Shown: one piece after another, positions 43,966-52,064 of the stretch | Layout: each line of letters begins with the position of its first letter | Numbering within the stretch: the first letter of the stretch is position 1 | Assembly: GCF_019973735.1 (NCBI RefSeq) | Contig: NZ_AP024463.1 | Span: 992,001 to 1,056,000 of the forward strand | Length of the DNA stretch: 64,000 nt | Source of the DNA: Arachnia rubra | Lineage (GTDB): Bacteria > Actinomycetota > Actinomycetes > Propionibacteriales > Propionibacteriaceae | Reading direction: 5' to 3' | Position numbers and translations under genes: made by a program | The notes under the pieces: model-generated | What the model was told of the DNA's origin: nothing | Seen by the model: only the letters and a program-made list of their open reading frames with translations | Databases searched by the model: none

Positions 43966-44010
43966 ACAGTTCTCCAATCGTGGACTGGGACTCAAACTAC
44001 CCCTGAGACC

Positions 44011-44050
44011 CAGAATGCCGCCGCGACCTGCAGGTCGCGGCGGCATTCTG
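44011..44050. terminator. Perfect 40-bp palindrome (terminator)
   Basis: 20-bp arms with no loop, 82 bases after the serine hydrolase stop and 45 bases before the SDR start, all on the minus strand. Probably a terminator. Confidence 0.7.
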
Positions 44051-44132
44051 CAGCAAGCTGGGTGAGCCGGATATGTCGTGGGTCAGGCGCAGTCGTGTGT
44101 CCTGGTCACGGTCCTGTGGAGCGGCATTGTTT

Positions 44133-45248
44133 TCAGCGGTTGCACAGCAGCGAGTCGATGGTGTCGGACATCAGCTTCTGCTTCTGCAGCATAGGCTCCA
44201 TATCCGCGACTCCGGTGGCGAACGCCAACGGCATGGCGGTGACGGCGATGGCCACAGCAGTGCCGTCGGGGCCGATCATGCTCTGGCTGGTATAGCCAAA
44301 GAGGCCGCCGGTATGTCCCCAGGCCTCGCCACCGCAACTGAGAGGCAGGCTGAAAATGCCCAAGCCATAGCCGTTCATCCCGAGCTCGGGGTGGTCGGTA
44401 TCGACGGTCTTCTGCATCTCGGTGATGGAGTCCGGGCTCAGGAGGGTGCCGTCGAAGGTTGCCTGGATGAACGTGGTTAGTTCGCTGGGGGTGGAGATCA
44501 TGGCTCCCGCGCCGCCGGCCCAGGAGGGGTCCATGTGGGTGATGTCTTGCCAATTCTCGGTGGGGGTGTTGCGGTGGTAGCCGTGGGGGTGCGTGTTGCG
44601 GATGTCTTCCTCTCCGGGGTTCGGGTAGTAGGTGTGGGTGAGTCCGAGGGGTTCGATGATGCGCTGGGTGATCTGCTCGGCCAGGGGCCGGTGGGTGACC
44701 TTCTCAGCCAGCAAGGTCAACACGATGTAGTTGGTGTTGGTGTACCTGAACTGGCTGCCTGGTTCGAAGGCTGCTGGTTTGCTCAGGGCGACATCGAGTA
44801 GGTCGCGGGTTGAGTAGTAGTTGTCTCTGATCTGGAAGATGTCGGTCTCGCCAGGAACAGTGTCGGTGTATTCGGGGAGGCCGCTGGTGTGTTGCAGGAG
44901 TTGGCGGACGGTGATTTTTGCGGCGTCGATGCCTTCGCCGTGGAGTAGGCCTGGGAGGTAGGTTTCGATGGGTTCGTCGAGGCTGATTTTGCCTTCTTGG
45001 ACGAGTTGCAGGATCACCACGGCTACGAAGGTTTTGGTGTTGGATCCGATGCGGACTTCGCCGTCGAGGGGTGGGGCTTCGCCGGTTTCCAGGTTGCCTA
45101 CACCTGCGACTGCGCTGGTGGTGTTGCCTTGGGGATCACGCACTGTAGCCAAGGCCGCTGGGAAGTCTTCGTCCACCAGGCTCTGTAGTGCCGTCAGTAC
45201 TCGTTCCTTCTCAGCAGATGATGCGGAGTTGTTCGTCGAATCTTTCAT
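44133..45248 (-). CDS. Serine hydrolase, beta-lactamase/DD-peptidase fold
   Basis: 371 aa. SxxK nucleophile in RIGSNTKTFVAVVILQL, LLQHTSGLPEYTD, the YxN motif in FRYTNTNYIVLTLL and a HTG motif in WGHTGGLFGYTSQ, as in Streptomyces R61 DD-peptidase and class C relatives. No signal peptide or lipobox is seen from the ATG at 45248, so a cytoplasmic esterase/peptidase is possible. GAGG eight bases upstream supports this start. A monocistronic gene between terminators. Confidence 0.88.
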   Translation of the reverse strand: MKDSTNNSASSAEKERVLTALQSLVDEDFPAALATVRDPQGNTTSAVAGVGNLETGEAPPLDGEVRIGSNTKTFVAVVILQLVQEGKISLDEPIETYLPGLLHGEGIDAAKITVRQLLQHTSGLPEYTDTVPGETDIFQIRDNYYSTRDLLDVALSKPAAFEPGSQFRYTNTNYIVLTLLAEKVTHRPLAEQITQRIIEPLGLTHTYYPNPGEEDIRNTHPHGYHRNTPTENWQDITHMDPSWAGGAGAMISTPSELTTFIQATFDGTLLSPDSITEMQKTVDTDHPELGMNGYGLGIFSLPLSCGGEAWGHTGGLFGYTSQSMIGPDGTAVAIAVTAMPLAFATGVADMEPMLQKQKLMSDTIDSLLCNR

Positions 45249-45401
45249 AGCACCAGCCTCGCGGACTTTGTTCCGTCTAAGCCCCAGCCGCGAGAACAGT
45301 GTTGCCTGTCCAAAAGAACAGGTACGCCGGCACCGGAAACCACAGGGGATTTTCTGTGCTGGAACGGGCACCGAGGCCGCTGAGCCCGGAAGCACACAAG
45401 A

Positions 45402-45442
45402 CGATGGCCCCGGCAATCTTGAGTGAGTTGCCGGGGCCATCG
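45402..45442. terminator. Terminator after sodA
   Basis: Perfect 15-bp stem with an 11-base loop immediately downstream of the sodA stop (minus strand). Confidence 0.85.
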
Positions 45443-45450
45443 TCATCGGG

Positions 45451-46056
45451 TCAGGCGGCGAAGGCCTGGGCCTTGGCGAACCGCTCGGCAACGTCCTTCC
45501 AGTTGACGATGTTCCACCAGGCGTTGACGTAGTCGCCCTTGACGTTCTTGTACTGCAGGTAGAAGGCGTGCTCCCACATGTCTAGCTGCAGCAGCGGGAT
45601 CTGCGCGGCCGGCAGGTTGCCCTGCTGGTCGTACAGCTGGTTGATGTTCAGGCGGCGTCCTAGCGTGTCGAAGACTAGCATCGACCAGCCGGACCCCTGG
45701 ATGCCGTTGGCGGCTGCGTTGAACTGCTTCTGGAAGCCCTCGAAACCGCCGAAGTACTCGTCGATGGCTGCGGCCAGCTCACCCTCGGGACGGCCGCCGC
45801 CTTCCGGCGACATGTTCTTCCAGAACGTGGAGTGGTTGATGTGGCCGCCCAGGTGGAAGGCCAGGTCCTTCTCCAGTTTGTTGATGGCGCCGAAGTTGCC
45901 TGACTCGCGGGCCTCGGCCAGCTGCTCCAGCGCGGTGTTGGCCCCGGCGACATAGGCAGCATGGTGCTTGTCGTGGTGCAGCTCCATGATTTCCGCAGCG
46001 ATGTGGGGGGCCAGGGCACCGTAGTCGTAGTCGAGATCGGGCAGGACGTAGGTCAT
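45451..46056 (-). CDS. sodA: Superoxide dismutase, Fe/Mn type
   Basis: 201 aa. Metal ligands His27 (ELHHDKHH), His75 ([10 protein letters not shown]), Asp159 and His163 ([12 protein letters not shown]). Dismutates superoxide in the cytosol. The metal cannot be fixed from sequence; propionibacterial enzymes of this type are known to work with either Fe or Mn. GAGGAG lies before the ATG at 46056. No OxyR or SoxR-type site is evident. Confidence 0.95.
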   Translation of the reverse strand: MTYVLPDLDYDYGALAPHIAAEIMELHHDKHHAAYVAGANTALEQLAEARESGNFGAINKLEKDLAFHLGGHINHSTFWKNMSPEGGGRPEGELAAAIDEYFGGFEGFQKQFNAAANGIQGSGWSMLVFDTLGRRLNINQLYDQQGNLPAAQIPLLQLDMWEHAFYLQYKNVKGDYVNAWWNIVNWKDVAERFAKAQAFAA

Positions 46057-46140
46057 CGAGACTCCTCGGTTGGGGACACGCGGCCGGGCCGCGCAGGTCT
46101 GCTCTATCCTATGCAGCCTCGCGGGTGCCTGCCGGATGGA

Positions 46141-46731
46141 TCAGGCTGGCGAGTCGCTGCGCTGGACCCTCAGCACCCGGAATCCCTTGGCAGAGGCCAG
46201 CTTCTTCGTGGGCCAGTCCTGGCCGGTCAGCCAGGCCGTCAGGGAGTCCGCTCCCAGGTTCTTGCCCACCACCAGGTAGGCGGCACCACCGGGTTTCAGT
46301 CGCGGCAGCCAGGTGAGCAGGAGGTCGTGGAGAGCCTGCTTGCCGATCCGGATCGGCGGATTAGACCAGATCTCGTCATAGGTGGCGTCATCGGGCGAGA
46401 AAGTCCTCACCCGGCCGGCCACCCCGGCACGCTCCGCATTGAGACGGGTTAGGGCAAGTGCCCGTTCATTGATGTCGACCGCATCGACTGTCACCCTCGG
46501 ACTGACAGCGGCTAACCCCACCGCGATGGGTCCGAAACCACAGCCCAGGTCGAGGAGGTGCCCGCACTGCGGTGCCTCGACGCTGCGCAGCAGCACCGAC
46601 GTTCCCAGGTCCAGGCGGGAGCCCGAGAACACCCCGTTTGCGGTGGTGAAGACGAGATCCCGTCCGAAAACCGTGGCCCGGATCTCCCGGGTGACCATGG
46701 GGGAGTCGTCGTTGGTGAAATAGTGGTTCAT
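46141..46731 (-). CDS. Class I SAM-dependent methyltransferase (RsmC-like)
   Basis: 196 aa. SAM-binding DLGCGFGPIAVGLAA (about 60-74), DAVDINERALALTRLNAERAG and the NPPIR motif (N/DPPY type, implies N-methylation of a base) in IWSNPPIRIGKQALHDLL. Related to RsmC/RlmG-like rRNA guanine methyltransferases. The ATG overlaps the truA stop as ATGA, supporting an RNA-modification role in a trmB-truA-methyltransferase operon. Confidence 0.88.
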   Translation of the reverse strand: MNHYFTNDDSPMVTREIRATVFGRDLVFTTANGVFSGSRLDLGTSVLLRSVEAPQCGHLLDLGCGFGPIAVGLAAVSPRVTVDAVDINERALALTRLNAERAGVAGRVRTFSPDDATYDEIWSNPPIRIGKQALHDLLLTWLPRLKPGGAAYLVVGKNLGADSLTAWLTGQDWPTKKLASAKGFRVLRVQRSDSPA

Positions 46732-47546
46732 GCTTCCCCTGGTTCTTCCAGGCTCCGGCGGGCGCGGGCCTGCCTGGCCCTGTCTGCAAGCTGATCGTCA
46801 GCGGGATAGCCCACCTCCTCCAGCACCAGGCCGTGGGGAGGCATCAGCGGCACCTGGCCGCAGCGATGGTCGCTGGCGGCGACTTCCTCCAGCCAGGCCA
46901 GATTCCGGCGGCCCCCAGCGACCACGGTCAGCGCGCCAACCAGGGCCCGCACCATGGAGTGGCAGAAGGCGTCGGCCAGCAGATGCACCTCGATTACCCC
47001 GTCGACGCGCTGGGAGACAGAGAACTCCCGCAGCTCCCGGATGGTGGTGGCCCCCTGACGGGCCTTGCAGAACGGGGCGAAGTCGCGCAGCCCCGTCAGC
47101 AGCCGCGTCGCCTGCTGGGCGGTGCCGAGGTGGAAGGGGTGCCTGAGCTGGGTCACCTGGGTGCGCAGTAGCGGATCCGGTGTCTGCTCGGAGTCGATCA
47201 GCCGGTAGCAGTAGCGACGCCAGATGGCAGAGAACCGTGCATCGAAACCCTCGGGGGCCTCGGTGACGTCGCGGACTGCGATGTCGTCAGGGCAGATGCG
47301 GCGCAGCCGCCGCAGCAGGTCCGCCGGCGGGGTAGTGCTTTCCAGGTCGGCGTGGCACACCTGCCCGCGGGCATGCACTCCGGCATCCGTGCGTCCCGCG
47401 ACGGTCAGCGACGGCGGCGGGTCCAGGCGAAGCAACCTGCCCAGCGACTCCTCCAGTACTCCCTGGACCGTGCGCAGCCCGGGCTGGGCAGCCCAGCCGT
47501 GAAACCTGCCACCGTCGTAGGCCAGGTCGATGCGCAGCCGCGTCAT
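46728..47546 (-). CDS. truA: tRNA pseudouridine(38-40) synthase TruA
   Basis: 272 aa. LAYDGGRFHGWAAQPGLRTV, the catalytic Asp in GRTDAGVHARGQV, RYCYRL and ADAFCHSMVRALVGALTVVA are canonical. Modifies U38-40 in the tRNA anticodon arm. In many actinobacteria truA follows rplQ; here it lies 11 kb away on the other strand between trmB and a methyltransferase, both joined by ATGA overlaps. Confidence 0.95.
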   Translation of the reverse strand: MTRLRIDLAYDGGRFHGWAAQPGLRTVQGVLEESLGRLLRLDPPPSLTVAGRTDAGVHARGQVCHADLESTTPPADLLRRLRRICPDDIAVRDVTEAPEGFDARFSAIWRRYCYRLIDSEQTPDPLLRTQVTQLRHPFHLGTAQQATRLLTGLRDFAPFCKARQGATTIRELREFSVSQRVDGVIEVHLLADAFCHSMVRALVGALTVVAGGRRNLAWLEEVAASDHRCGQVPLMPPHGLVLEEVGYPADDQLADRARQARARRSLEEPGEA

Positions 47547-48256
47547 GGCAGCCGCCGGTAGGCCAGGTCGAAAACCCTGCGGCCCTGGACCAGCCCCTTG
47601 GCTTCGTATTTCGTGACGGGCCGCTCCTCATAGCGTGGTGCCCAGCCGCCGTGGATGTTCTCGAAGCGGGGATGGGCATCGAGGGTCTGGCGCTGCCATA
47701 GGGCGTAGTCCTCCCAGTCGGTGGCGAGCCGCCAGATCCCGCCGGGCTGGAGCCTCGCCGCCGCCAGGTCGGCGAAACCAGTGCTGACCAGACGTCGTTT
47801 GTGATGGCGGGCCTTGCGCCACGGATCCGCGAAGAAGGTCCACAACTCCTGCAGCGAGGCATCGTCGAACAGGATTGCCAGACCCTGAGCGCCATTGGCC
47901 GGCACGATACGCACGTTGCCGACCTGCTCGCGGCCCAGCCGGCCCAGCGTGGAAGCCACCCCGGGCGGGAAAACCTCAAAAGCCACGAAGTCGGCTACCG
48001 GACGCGCCTTGGCCATGGGAACCAGCGAGTCGCCATTACCCGAGCCGATCTCCACGATGCGTGGCGCCCGCCGTCCGAACACCTCGTCCCAGTCGACATG
48101 GGCGTCGTCGGCGATCGAGGTGTCCATGTCGGCCGCCGGCACCTCGACCATGAAACGGTCCCGGTAGCGGTCCCAGGCGGCCTGTTGGGAATCGTTCATC
48201 CGGGTGCTGCGACGCACGAAGCTGACCACGGTGCGCTGAGGACGAGACGGTTTCAC
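47543..48256 (-). CDS. trmB: tRNA (guanine-N7-)-methyltransferase TrmB
   Basis: 237 aa. EIGSGNGDSLVPMAKARP is the SAM site, followed by FEVFPPG, the FADPWRKARHHKRRLV motif of the family and C-terminal TKYEAKGLVQGRRVFDLAY. The GTG at 48256 is chosen because the actinobacterial N-terminal RTVVSFVRRSTRM region is in frame from there; it lacks a Shine-Dalgarno but lies 6 bases behind TATCAT, so the mRNA looks leaderless. Divergent from the cobalamin-controlled operon. Confidence 0.93.
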   Translation of the reverse strand: MKPSRPQRTVVSFVRRSTRMNDSQQAAWDRYRDRFMVEVPAADMDTSIADDAHVDWDEVFGRRAPRIVEIGSGNGDSLVPMAKARPVADFVAFEVFPPGVASTLGRLGREQVGNVRIVPANGAQGLAILFDDASLQELWTFFADPWRKARHHKRRLVSTGFADLAAARLQPGGIWRLATDWEDYALWQRQTLDAHPRFENIHGGWAPRYEERPVTKYEAKGLVQGRRVFDLAYRRLP

Positions 48257-48262
48257 CCCGCG

Positions 48263-48268
48263 ATGATA
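48263..48268 (-). promoter_or_regulatory. -10 box for a leaderless trmB mRNA
   Basis: TATCAT on the minus strand, 6 bases before the GTG start. Confidence 0.4.
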
Positions 48269-48299
48269 ACCGTGATACCTAGACCTGGCCGGGCAACTC

Positions 48300-48404
48300 A
48301 AGGTAAGTTCTCGCTTAGTCTCGTTGCGCAGGAATCCGGTGTGAATCCGGAACGGTCGCGCCACTGTGACCCCTGCGTGGGGAAGTCAGGAACTGCCTTC
48401 GATG
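48300..48404 (+). promoter_or_regulatory. Cobalamin riboswitch
   Basis: Core GGTGTGAATCCGGAACGGTC, then CGCCACTGTGA, and the B12-box-like end AAGTCAGGAACTGCC are present in order. The expression platform would be the 30 bases before the start near 48436. It implies that the ABC operon is repressed when cobalamin is plentiful. P1 and the 5' boundary are approximate. Confidence 0.88.
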
Positions 48405-48435
48405 ACCATCCCAAAGGACGCGATATCCAGGATTG

Positions 48436-49668
48436 GTGATCAACGTGGAATTCACCCGAACCCTCGCAGCCTTCGCTGCCGTCACGCTGCTGCCGCTAGC
48501 GGCCTGCTCCCAGTCGACCACAACAGGTGATGGGAGCCCCTCCGCAAGCCCCACCGGGCGTGGGAGTGATGGCTGCGTCACCCAGTACGACGCTAATGCC
48601 GACTACTTCCCCGACAAGGCAAGCTTCACCCAAGCCGCCGGTGTCACGGTGGAATATCACGGCTCCTACAAGACCGTGACCGTCAAGGAACCCGTCCAGG
48701 GTGCCTCACCTGAGACCTACGTGCTCGTTCAGTGCGGGGCCAGCCCCGAGCTGCCCGCCGAACTTGCGAGCGCACAACGCATCAGCATCCCCGTCCATCG
48801 GGCAGCGACCTCATCGACGACGCAGCTGCCGGCCTTCGAATTGCTGAACGTGACCGATTCCCTGGCCGCGGTGGAGTCGCCGGCGATGGTCTGGTCCGAT
48901 CCCATCGTCAAGCGCATTGCCGAGGGCAAGATCACCGGGTTCGGGAACGAGTCCGGTGGAATGAACGTGGAGACCGTGGCTGCCGCAACGCCCGACGTGT
49001 TCTTCTCCAGCGGTACCCCAGACCCGGCCTATGACAAGATCCGGGAACTCGGGATCCCTGTGGTAGGCAACGCTGAATGGCTGGAGAACACTCCACTCGG
49101 TCGTGCCGAGTGGCTGAAGTTCACGGCGCTGTTCACCAACACCGAGAGCACCGCCAACCAGGTCTTCACCCAGATTGAAACCGACTACACGGCTGTCAAG
49201 GAGAAGGCCCAGCAGGCGTCCGACCGGCCCAGCGTCATAGCCGGTGCCCCCTTCAACGGCCAGTGGTACCGGGCCGGGGGACGAAGCTACCTGGCGGCGT
49301 TCCTGGCCGATGCCGGGATGAAGTACGTGTTCGCCGACGACGAATCCAGCGGCAGCGATCCCGCCCAGATCGAGACGATGCTGGAGGCCGGGGCGCAGGC
49401 CGATATCTGGGTCAACGCCGACATGACGAAGAAATGGCAGACCATCTCCGCCATCGGGGCCGAGGACCCGAACCTGGCGACCATCAAGGGCGCTAAGGAT
49501 GGCCGGGTCTACAACCCAACCAAGCGCATCAATGCGGGTGGCGGAAACGACTACTGGCAGCTGGGCGTGGTGCGTCCCGACCTGGTTCTTCGCGACCTCA
49601 CCAAGGTTGCTCATCCAGATCTGTTCACCGACCAGGAGTTCACCTTCTACGAGCAGCTGCCGGCCTGA
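48436..49668 (+). CDS. btuF: Cobalamin/corrinoid ABC transporter binding lipoprotein
   Basis: 410 aa. Signal peptide with lipobox LAAC (about Cys24), a Gly/Ser/Pro linker, then a TroA/BtuF-type fold: RISIPVHRAATSSTTQLPAF, MVWSDPIVKRIAEGKITGFG, AATPDVFFSSG, VVGNAEWLENTPLGRAEWLK and a C-terminal VVRPDLVLRDLTKVAHPDLF. Larger than BtuF of E. coli, as in Gram-positive relatives. Substrate is assigned from the riboswitch; a siderophore is the alternative by family. Start codons TTG 48433, GTG 48436 and GTG 48445 are all possible; 48436 is a compromise. Confidence 0.87.
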   Translation: MINVEFTRTLAAFAAVTLLPLAACSQSTTTGDGSPSASPTGRGSDGCVTQYDANADYFPDKASFTQAAGVTVEYHGSYKTVTVKEPVQGASPETYVLVQCGASPELPAELASAQRISIPVHRAATSSTTQLPAFELLNVTDSLAAVESPAMVWSDPIVKRIAEGKITGFGNESGGMNVETVAAATPDVFFSSGTPDPAYDKIRELGIPVVGNAEWLENTPLGRAEWLKFTALFTNTESTANQVFTQIETDYTAVKEKAQQASDRPSVIAGAPFNGQWYRAGGRSYLAAFLADAGMKYVFADDESSGSDPAQIETMLEAGAQADIWVNADMTKKWQTISAIGAEDPNLATIKGAKDGRVYNPTKRINAGGGNDYWQLGVVRPDLVLRDLTKVAHPDLFTDQEFTFYEQLPA

Positions 49669-50690
49669 TGCGTCACCCGGTCAGGTTCGCGGTCCTCGCC
49701 GCTGCCCTGGTGGCGGCGGTGGCTGCGGGCCTGCTGCTCGGCCCCGCTCAGATCACCCTCCAGGAGGTCTGGGCGGTGCTGACCGGTCAGCCCACCCGGC
49801 CCATCGCCCAGCTGATAGTTGGGTCAGTGCGCCTACCGCGTACCATCACCGCCTGTCTGGCAGGAGCCGCGCTCGGGACAACCGGGCTGGCGATGCAGAC
49901 CCTGTTCCGCAATCCGCTGGCCGACCCCTTCATCCTCGGTATCTCCTCCGGCGCATCCCTCGGCGTGGCGGGGGTGATCCTGGTGGGCGGTGGTACAGGG
50001 GCGGCCTTCCTGACCGCTGGGCTTGGGATTGGCGGTGACCTGGCAGTCATCGTCGCCTCCGCCCTGGGGGCGGGAGCCGTGATGTCCCTGGTACTGCTGC
50101 TGGGACGAGTGGTGCGCTCCGCCGTGACGCTGCTGCTGGTGGGCGTGATGATCGGCTACCTGGTGTCGGCGGGCGTCAGCGTCATGATGTCGTTCTCAAC
50201 CCCCCAGCTGATCGCGGCCTATTCGCGATGGCATTTTGGCAGCTACGGCGGGGTGACCTGGGGGAACCTCGTCCTGATCAGCCTCGTGATCGGGGCCGGG
50301 CTGCTGGCTTCCCTGACGCTGGCGAAGCCCCTCAACGCCCTGCTGCTGGGGGAACGCTACGCCGAGAGCATGGGACTACGCCTAACGATGATGCGCACCG
50401 CTTTGATAGCGCTGACCTCGGTGCTGGCGGGAACCGTCACCGCCTTCTGCGGGCCGATCCAGTTCCTCGGCATCGCCGTGCCCCACCTGGCCCGGGGCAT
50501 CTTCAACACCTCTGACCACCGTATCCTCATTCCCGCAACCGCCTTGGTGGGTGCGCTGCTGGCGCTGCTGGCTGACATCATCGCCGCCCTTCCCGGGGAC
50601 GGCGTGCTGCCACTCAACGCGATCAACGCCGCCTTCGGTGCGCCCGTGGTGATCTGGATCCTGCTGCAGCGTAGGAGGCTTGCCCTGTGA
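49668..50690 (+). CDS. btuC: FecCD/BtuC-type ABC transporter permease
   Basis: 340 aa with about ten TM helices. SVRLPRTITACLAGAALGTT and MQTLFRNPLADPFILGISSG are the hallmark motifs of this family, with FCGPIQFLGIAVPHLARGIF near the ATPase-contact loop. TGATG overlap with the binding-protein gene. Forms a homodimeric channel. Confidence 0.93.
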   Translation: MRHPVRFAVLAAALVAAVAAGLLLGPAQITLQEVWAVLTGQPTRPIAQLIVGSVRLPRTITACLAGAALGTTGLAMQTLFRNPLADPFILGISSGASLGVAGVILVGGGTGAAFLTAGLGIGGDLAVIVASALGAGAVMSLVLLLGRVVRSAVTLLLVGVMIGYLVSAGVSVMMSFSTPQLIAAYSRWHFGSYGGVTWGNLVLISLVIGAGLLASLTLAKPLNALLLGERYAESMGLRLTMMRTALIALTSVLAGTVTAFCGPIQFLGIAVPHLARGIFNTSDHRILIPATALVGALLALLADIIAALPGDGVLPLNAINAAFGAPVVIWILLQRRRLAL

Positions 50691-51499
50691 ACGTCCTGGA
50701 ACTGGTGGGACTCACCGTCGGGTACCGGACCCACCGGCGGGTCCGGACAGTCCTCACGGGACTCGACGCCACCTTGGAGGCAGGCGGGCTGGTCGGACTG
50801 GTGGGACCGAACGGGGCGGGCAAATCCACTCTGCTGCGGACCATCAGCGGACTGCAGCCGCCGCTTGCAGGGAGCGTGAAGCTACTTGGCCAGGAGATCA
50901 GCCGGATGAAACGCGACGAGGTGGCCCGCCAGGTCGCTGTCGTGCTCACCGACCGGGTGGATCCGGGACGTCTCACGGTCTTCGACGTCGTCGCGCTCGG
51001 CCGCCATCCCCACACCGGCTGGTCTGGGCGCCTTGGGGCCACGGACTGCGCCGCGGTCATGTCTGCCCTGGACGATGTCGGCGTGGGTCAGCTGGCAGGC
51101 CAGATGCTGTGGGAGCTGTCCGACGGGCAGCGGCAGCGAGTGATGATCGCCCGCGCCATCGCGCAGGAGCCGAGGCTGCTGCTGCTCGACGAGCCAACAG
51201 CGTTCCTGGACCCTCCGGGCCGGGTCCGGGTGTTCGAGGTGCTGCAGGACCTGGCCCATGGCCACCGCCTTGCCGTGGTGGTCTGCACCCACGACGTCGA
51301 GGTCGCGGCCCGGCACGCCGATCAGCTCTGGGTAGCCGGTGCAGGCGACGGCATGTGCACGGGTACTCCCGCGGACCTGGCCGCCGCCGGTGTCATGGAA
51401 ACTGCCTTCGGCGGCGAGGCGGAGTTTGACCCGGTCACCTACACCTTCGTGTCGAGGCGAAGGCTGCTGGAACAGGAGAGGATTCAGGGGGATACCTGA
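50687..51499 (+). CDS. btuD: ABC transporter ATPase, BtuD/FhuC type
   Basis: 270 aa. Walker A GLVGPNGAGKSTLLRTI, Q-loop replaced by VVLTDRVDPG (normally Q; here Thr-Asp, an odd feature), signature LSDGQRQR (LSGGQ variant), Walker B LLLLDEPTAFLDPP and switch THD. GTG-type start overlapping the permease stop. Powers the corrinoid importer. Confidence 0.92.
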   Translation: MNVLELVGLTVGYRTHRRVRTVLTGLDATLEAGGLVGLVGPNGAGKSTLLRTISGLQPPLAGSVKLLGQEISRMKRDEVARQVAVVLTDRVDPGRLTVFDVVALGRHPHTGWSGRLGATDCAAVMSALDDVGVGQLAGQMLWELSDGQRQRVMIARAIAQEPRLLLLDEPTAFLDPPGRVRVFEVLQDLAHGHRLAVVVCTHDVEVAARHADQLWVAGAGDGMCTGTPADLAAAGVMETAFGGEAEFDPVTYTFVSRRRLLEQERIQGDT

Positions 51500-51534
51500 G
51501 GCCGTGTGAGCCGGGAATCCTTATCCTGGAGTCC

Positions 51535-51945
51535 ATGCGCACCCTGCTGAATCTGATCTGGTTCCTCTTCGCTGGTGTCTGGCTGGCCATCGGTTATTTC
51601 CTGGCGGGAGTCATCGCCTGCGTGTTCGTCATCACCATCCCGTTCGGCGTGGCCGCCTTCCGGATGGCTGCCTATGTCGCCTGGCCCTTCGGGAAGGCCG
51701 TGATCCGCAGGCCGGACGCAGGGGTTGGCAGCGACGCCATGAACATCGTGTGGTTCATCTTCTGCGGCTGGTGGCTGGCCATTGGGCACATCGTCGCCGC
51801 CGTCGTCCAGGCGATCACCATCGTCGGGATCGTGAATGCGGTCGTCTCGCTCAAGATGATCCCGGTCACCTGCTCGCCGTTCGGCAAGCAGATCGTGGAC
51901 CGCAACAACCTGGCTCCCTGGGACCGGCCGCTGCACTCCATCTGA
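51535..51945 (+). CDS. YccF-family inner-membrane protein
   Basis: 136 aa with two YccF repeats, each a TM hairpin: NLIWFLFAGVWLAIGYFLAG with TIPFGVAAFRMA, then NIVWFIFCGWWLAIGHIVAA with CSPFGKQIV. Function unknown. Separate from the cobalamin operon by 35 bases, so possibly read through from it. Confidence 0.88.
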   Translation: MRTLLNLIWFLFAGVWLAIGYFLAGVIACVFVITIPFGVAAFRMAAYVAWPFGKAVIRRPDAGVGSDAMNIVWFIFCGWWLAIGHIVAAVVQAITIVGIVNAVVSLKMIPVTCSPFGKQIVDRNNLAPWDRPLHSI

Positions 51946-51967
51946 CCCATCCGGCAGACTTTTCACA

Positions 51968-52004
51968 CCCTGAGCGCCGCTGGATCATCCAGCGGCGCTC
52001 AGGG
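51968..52004. terminator. Terminator between YccF gene and EF-G paralogue
   Basis: Perfect 17-bp stem with a 3-base loop between convergent genes. Confidence 0.88.
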
Positions 52005-52064
52005 CTGCGTGTGGAGGAGGTCCCGGACGGGCTGGGCCGTAGTGTCCCCGGGCGGTGGGGAGCC

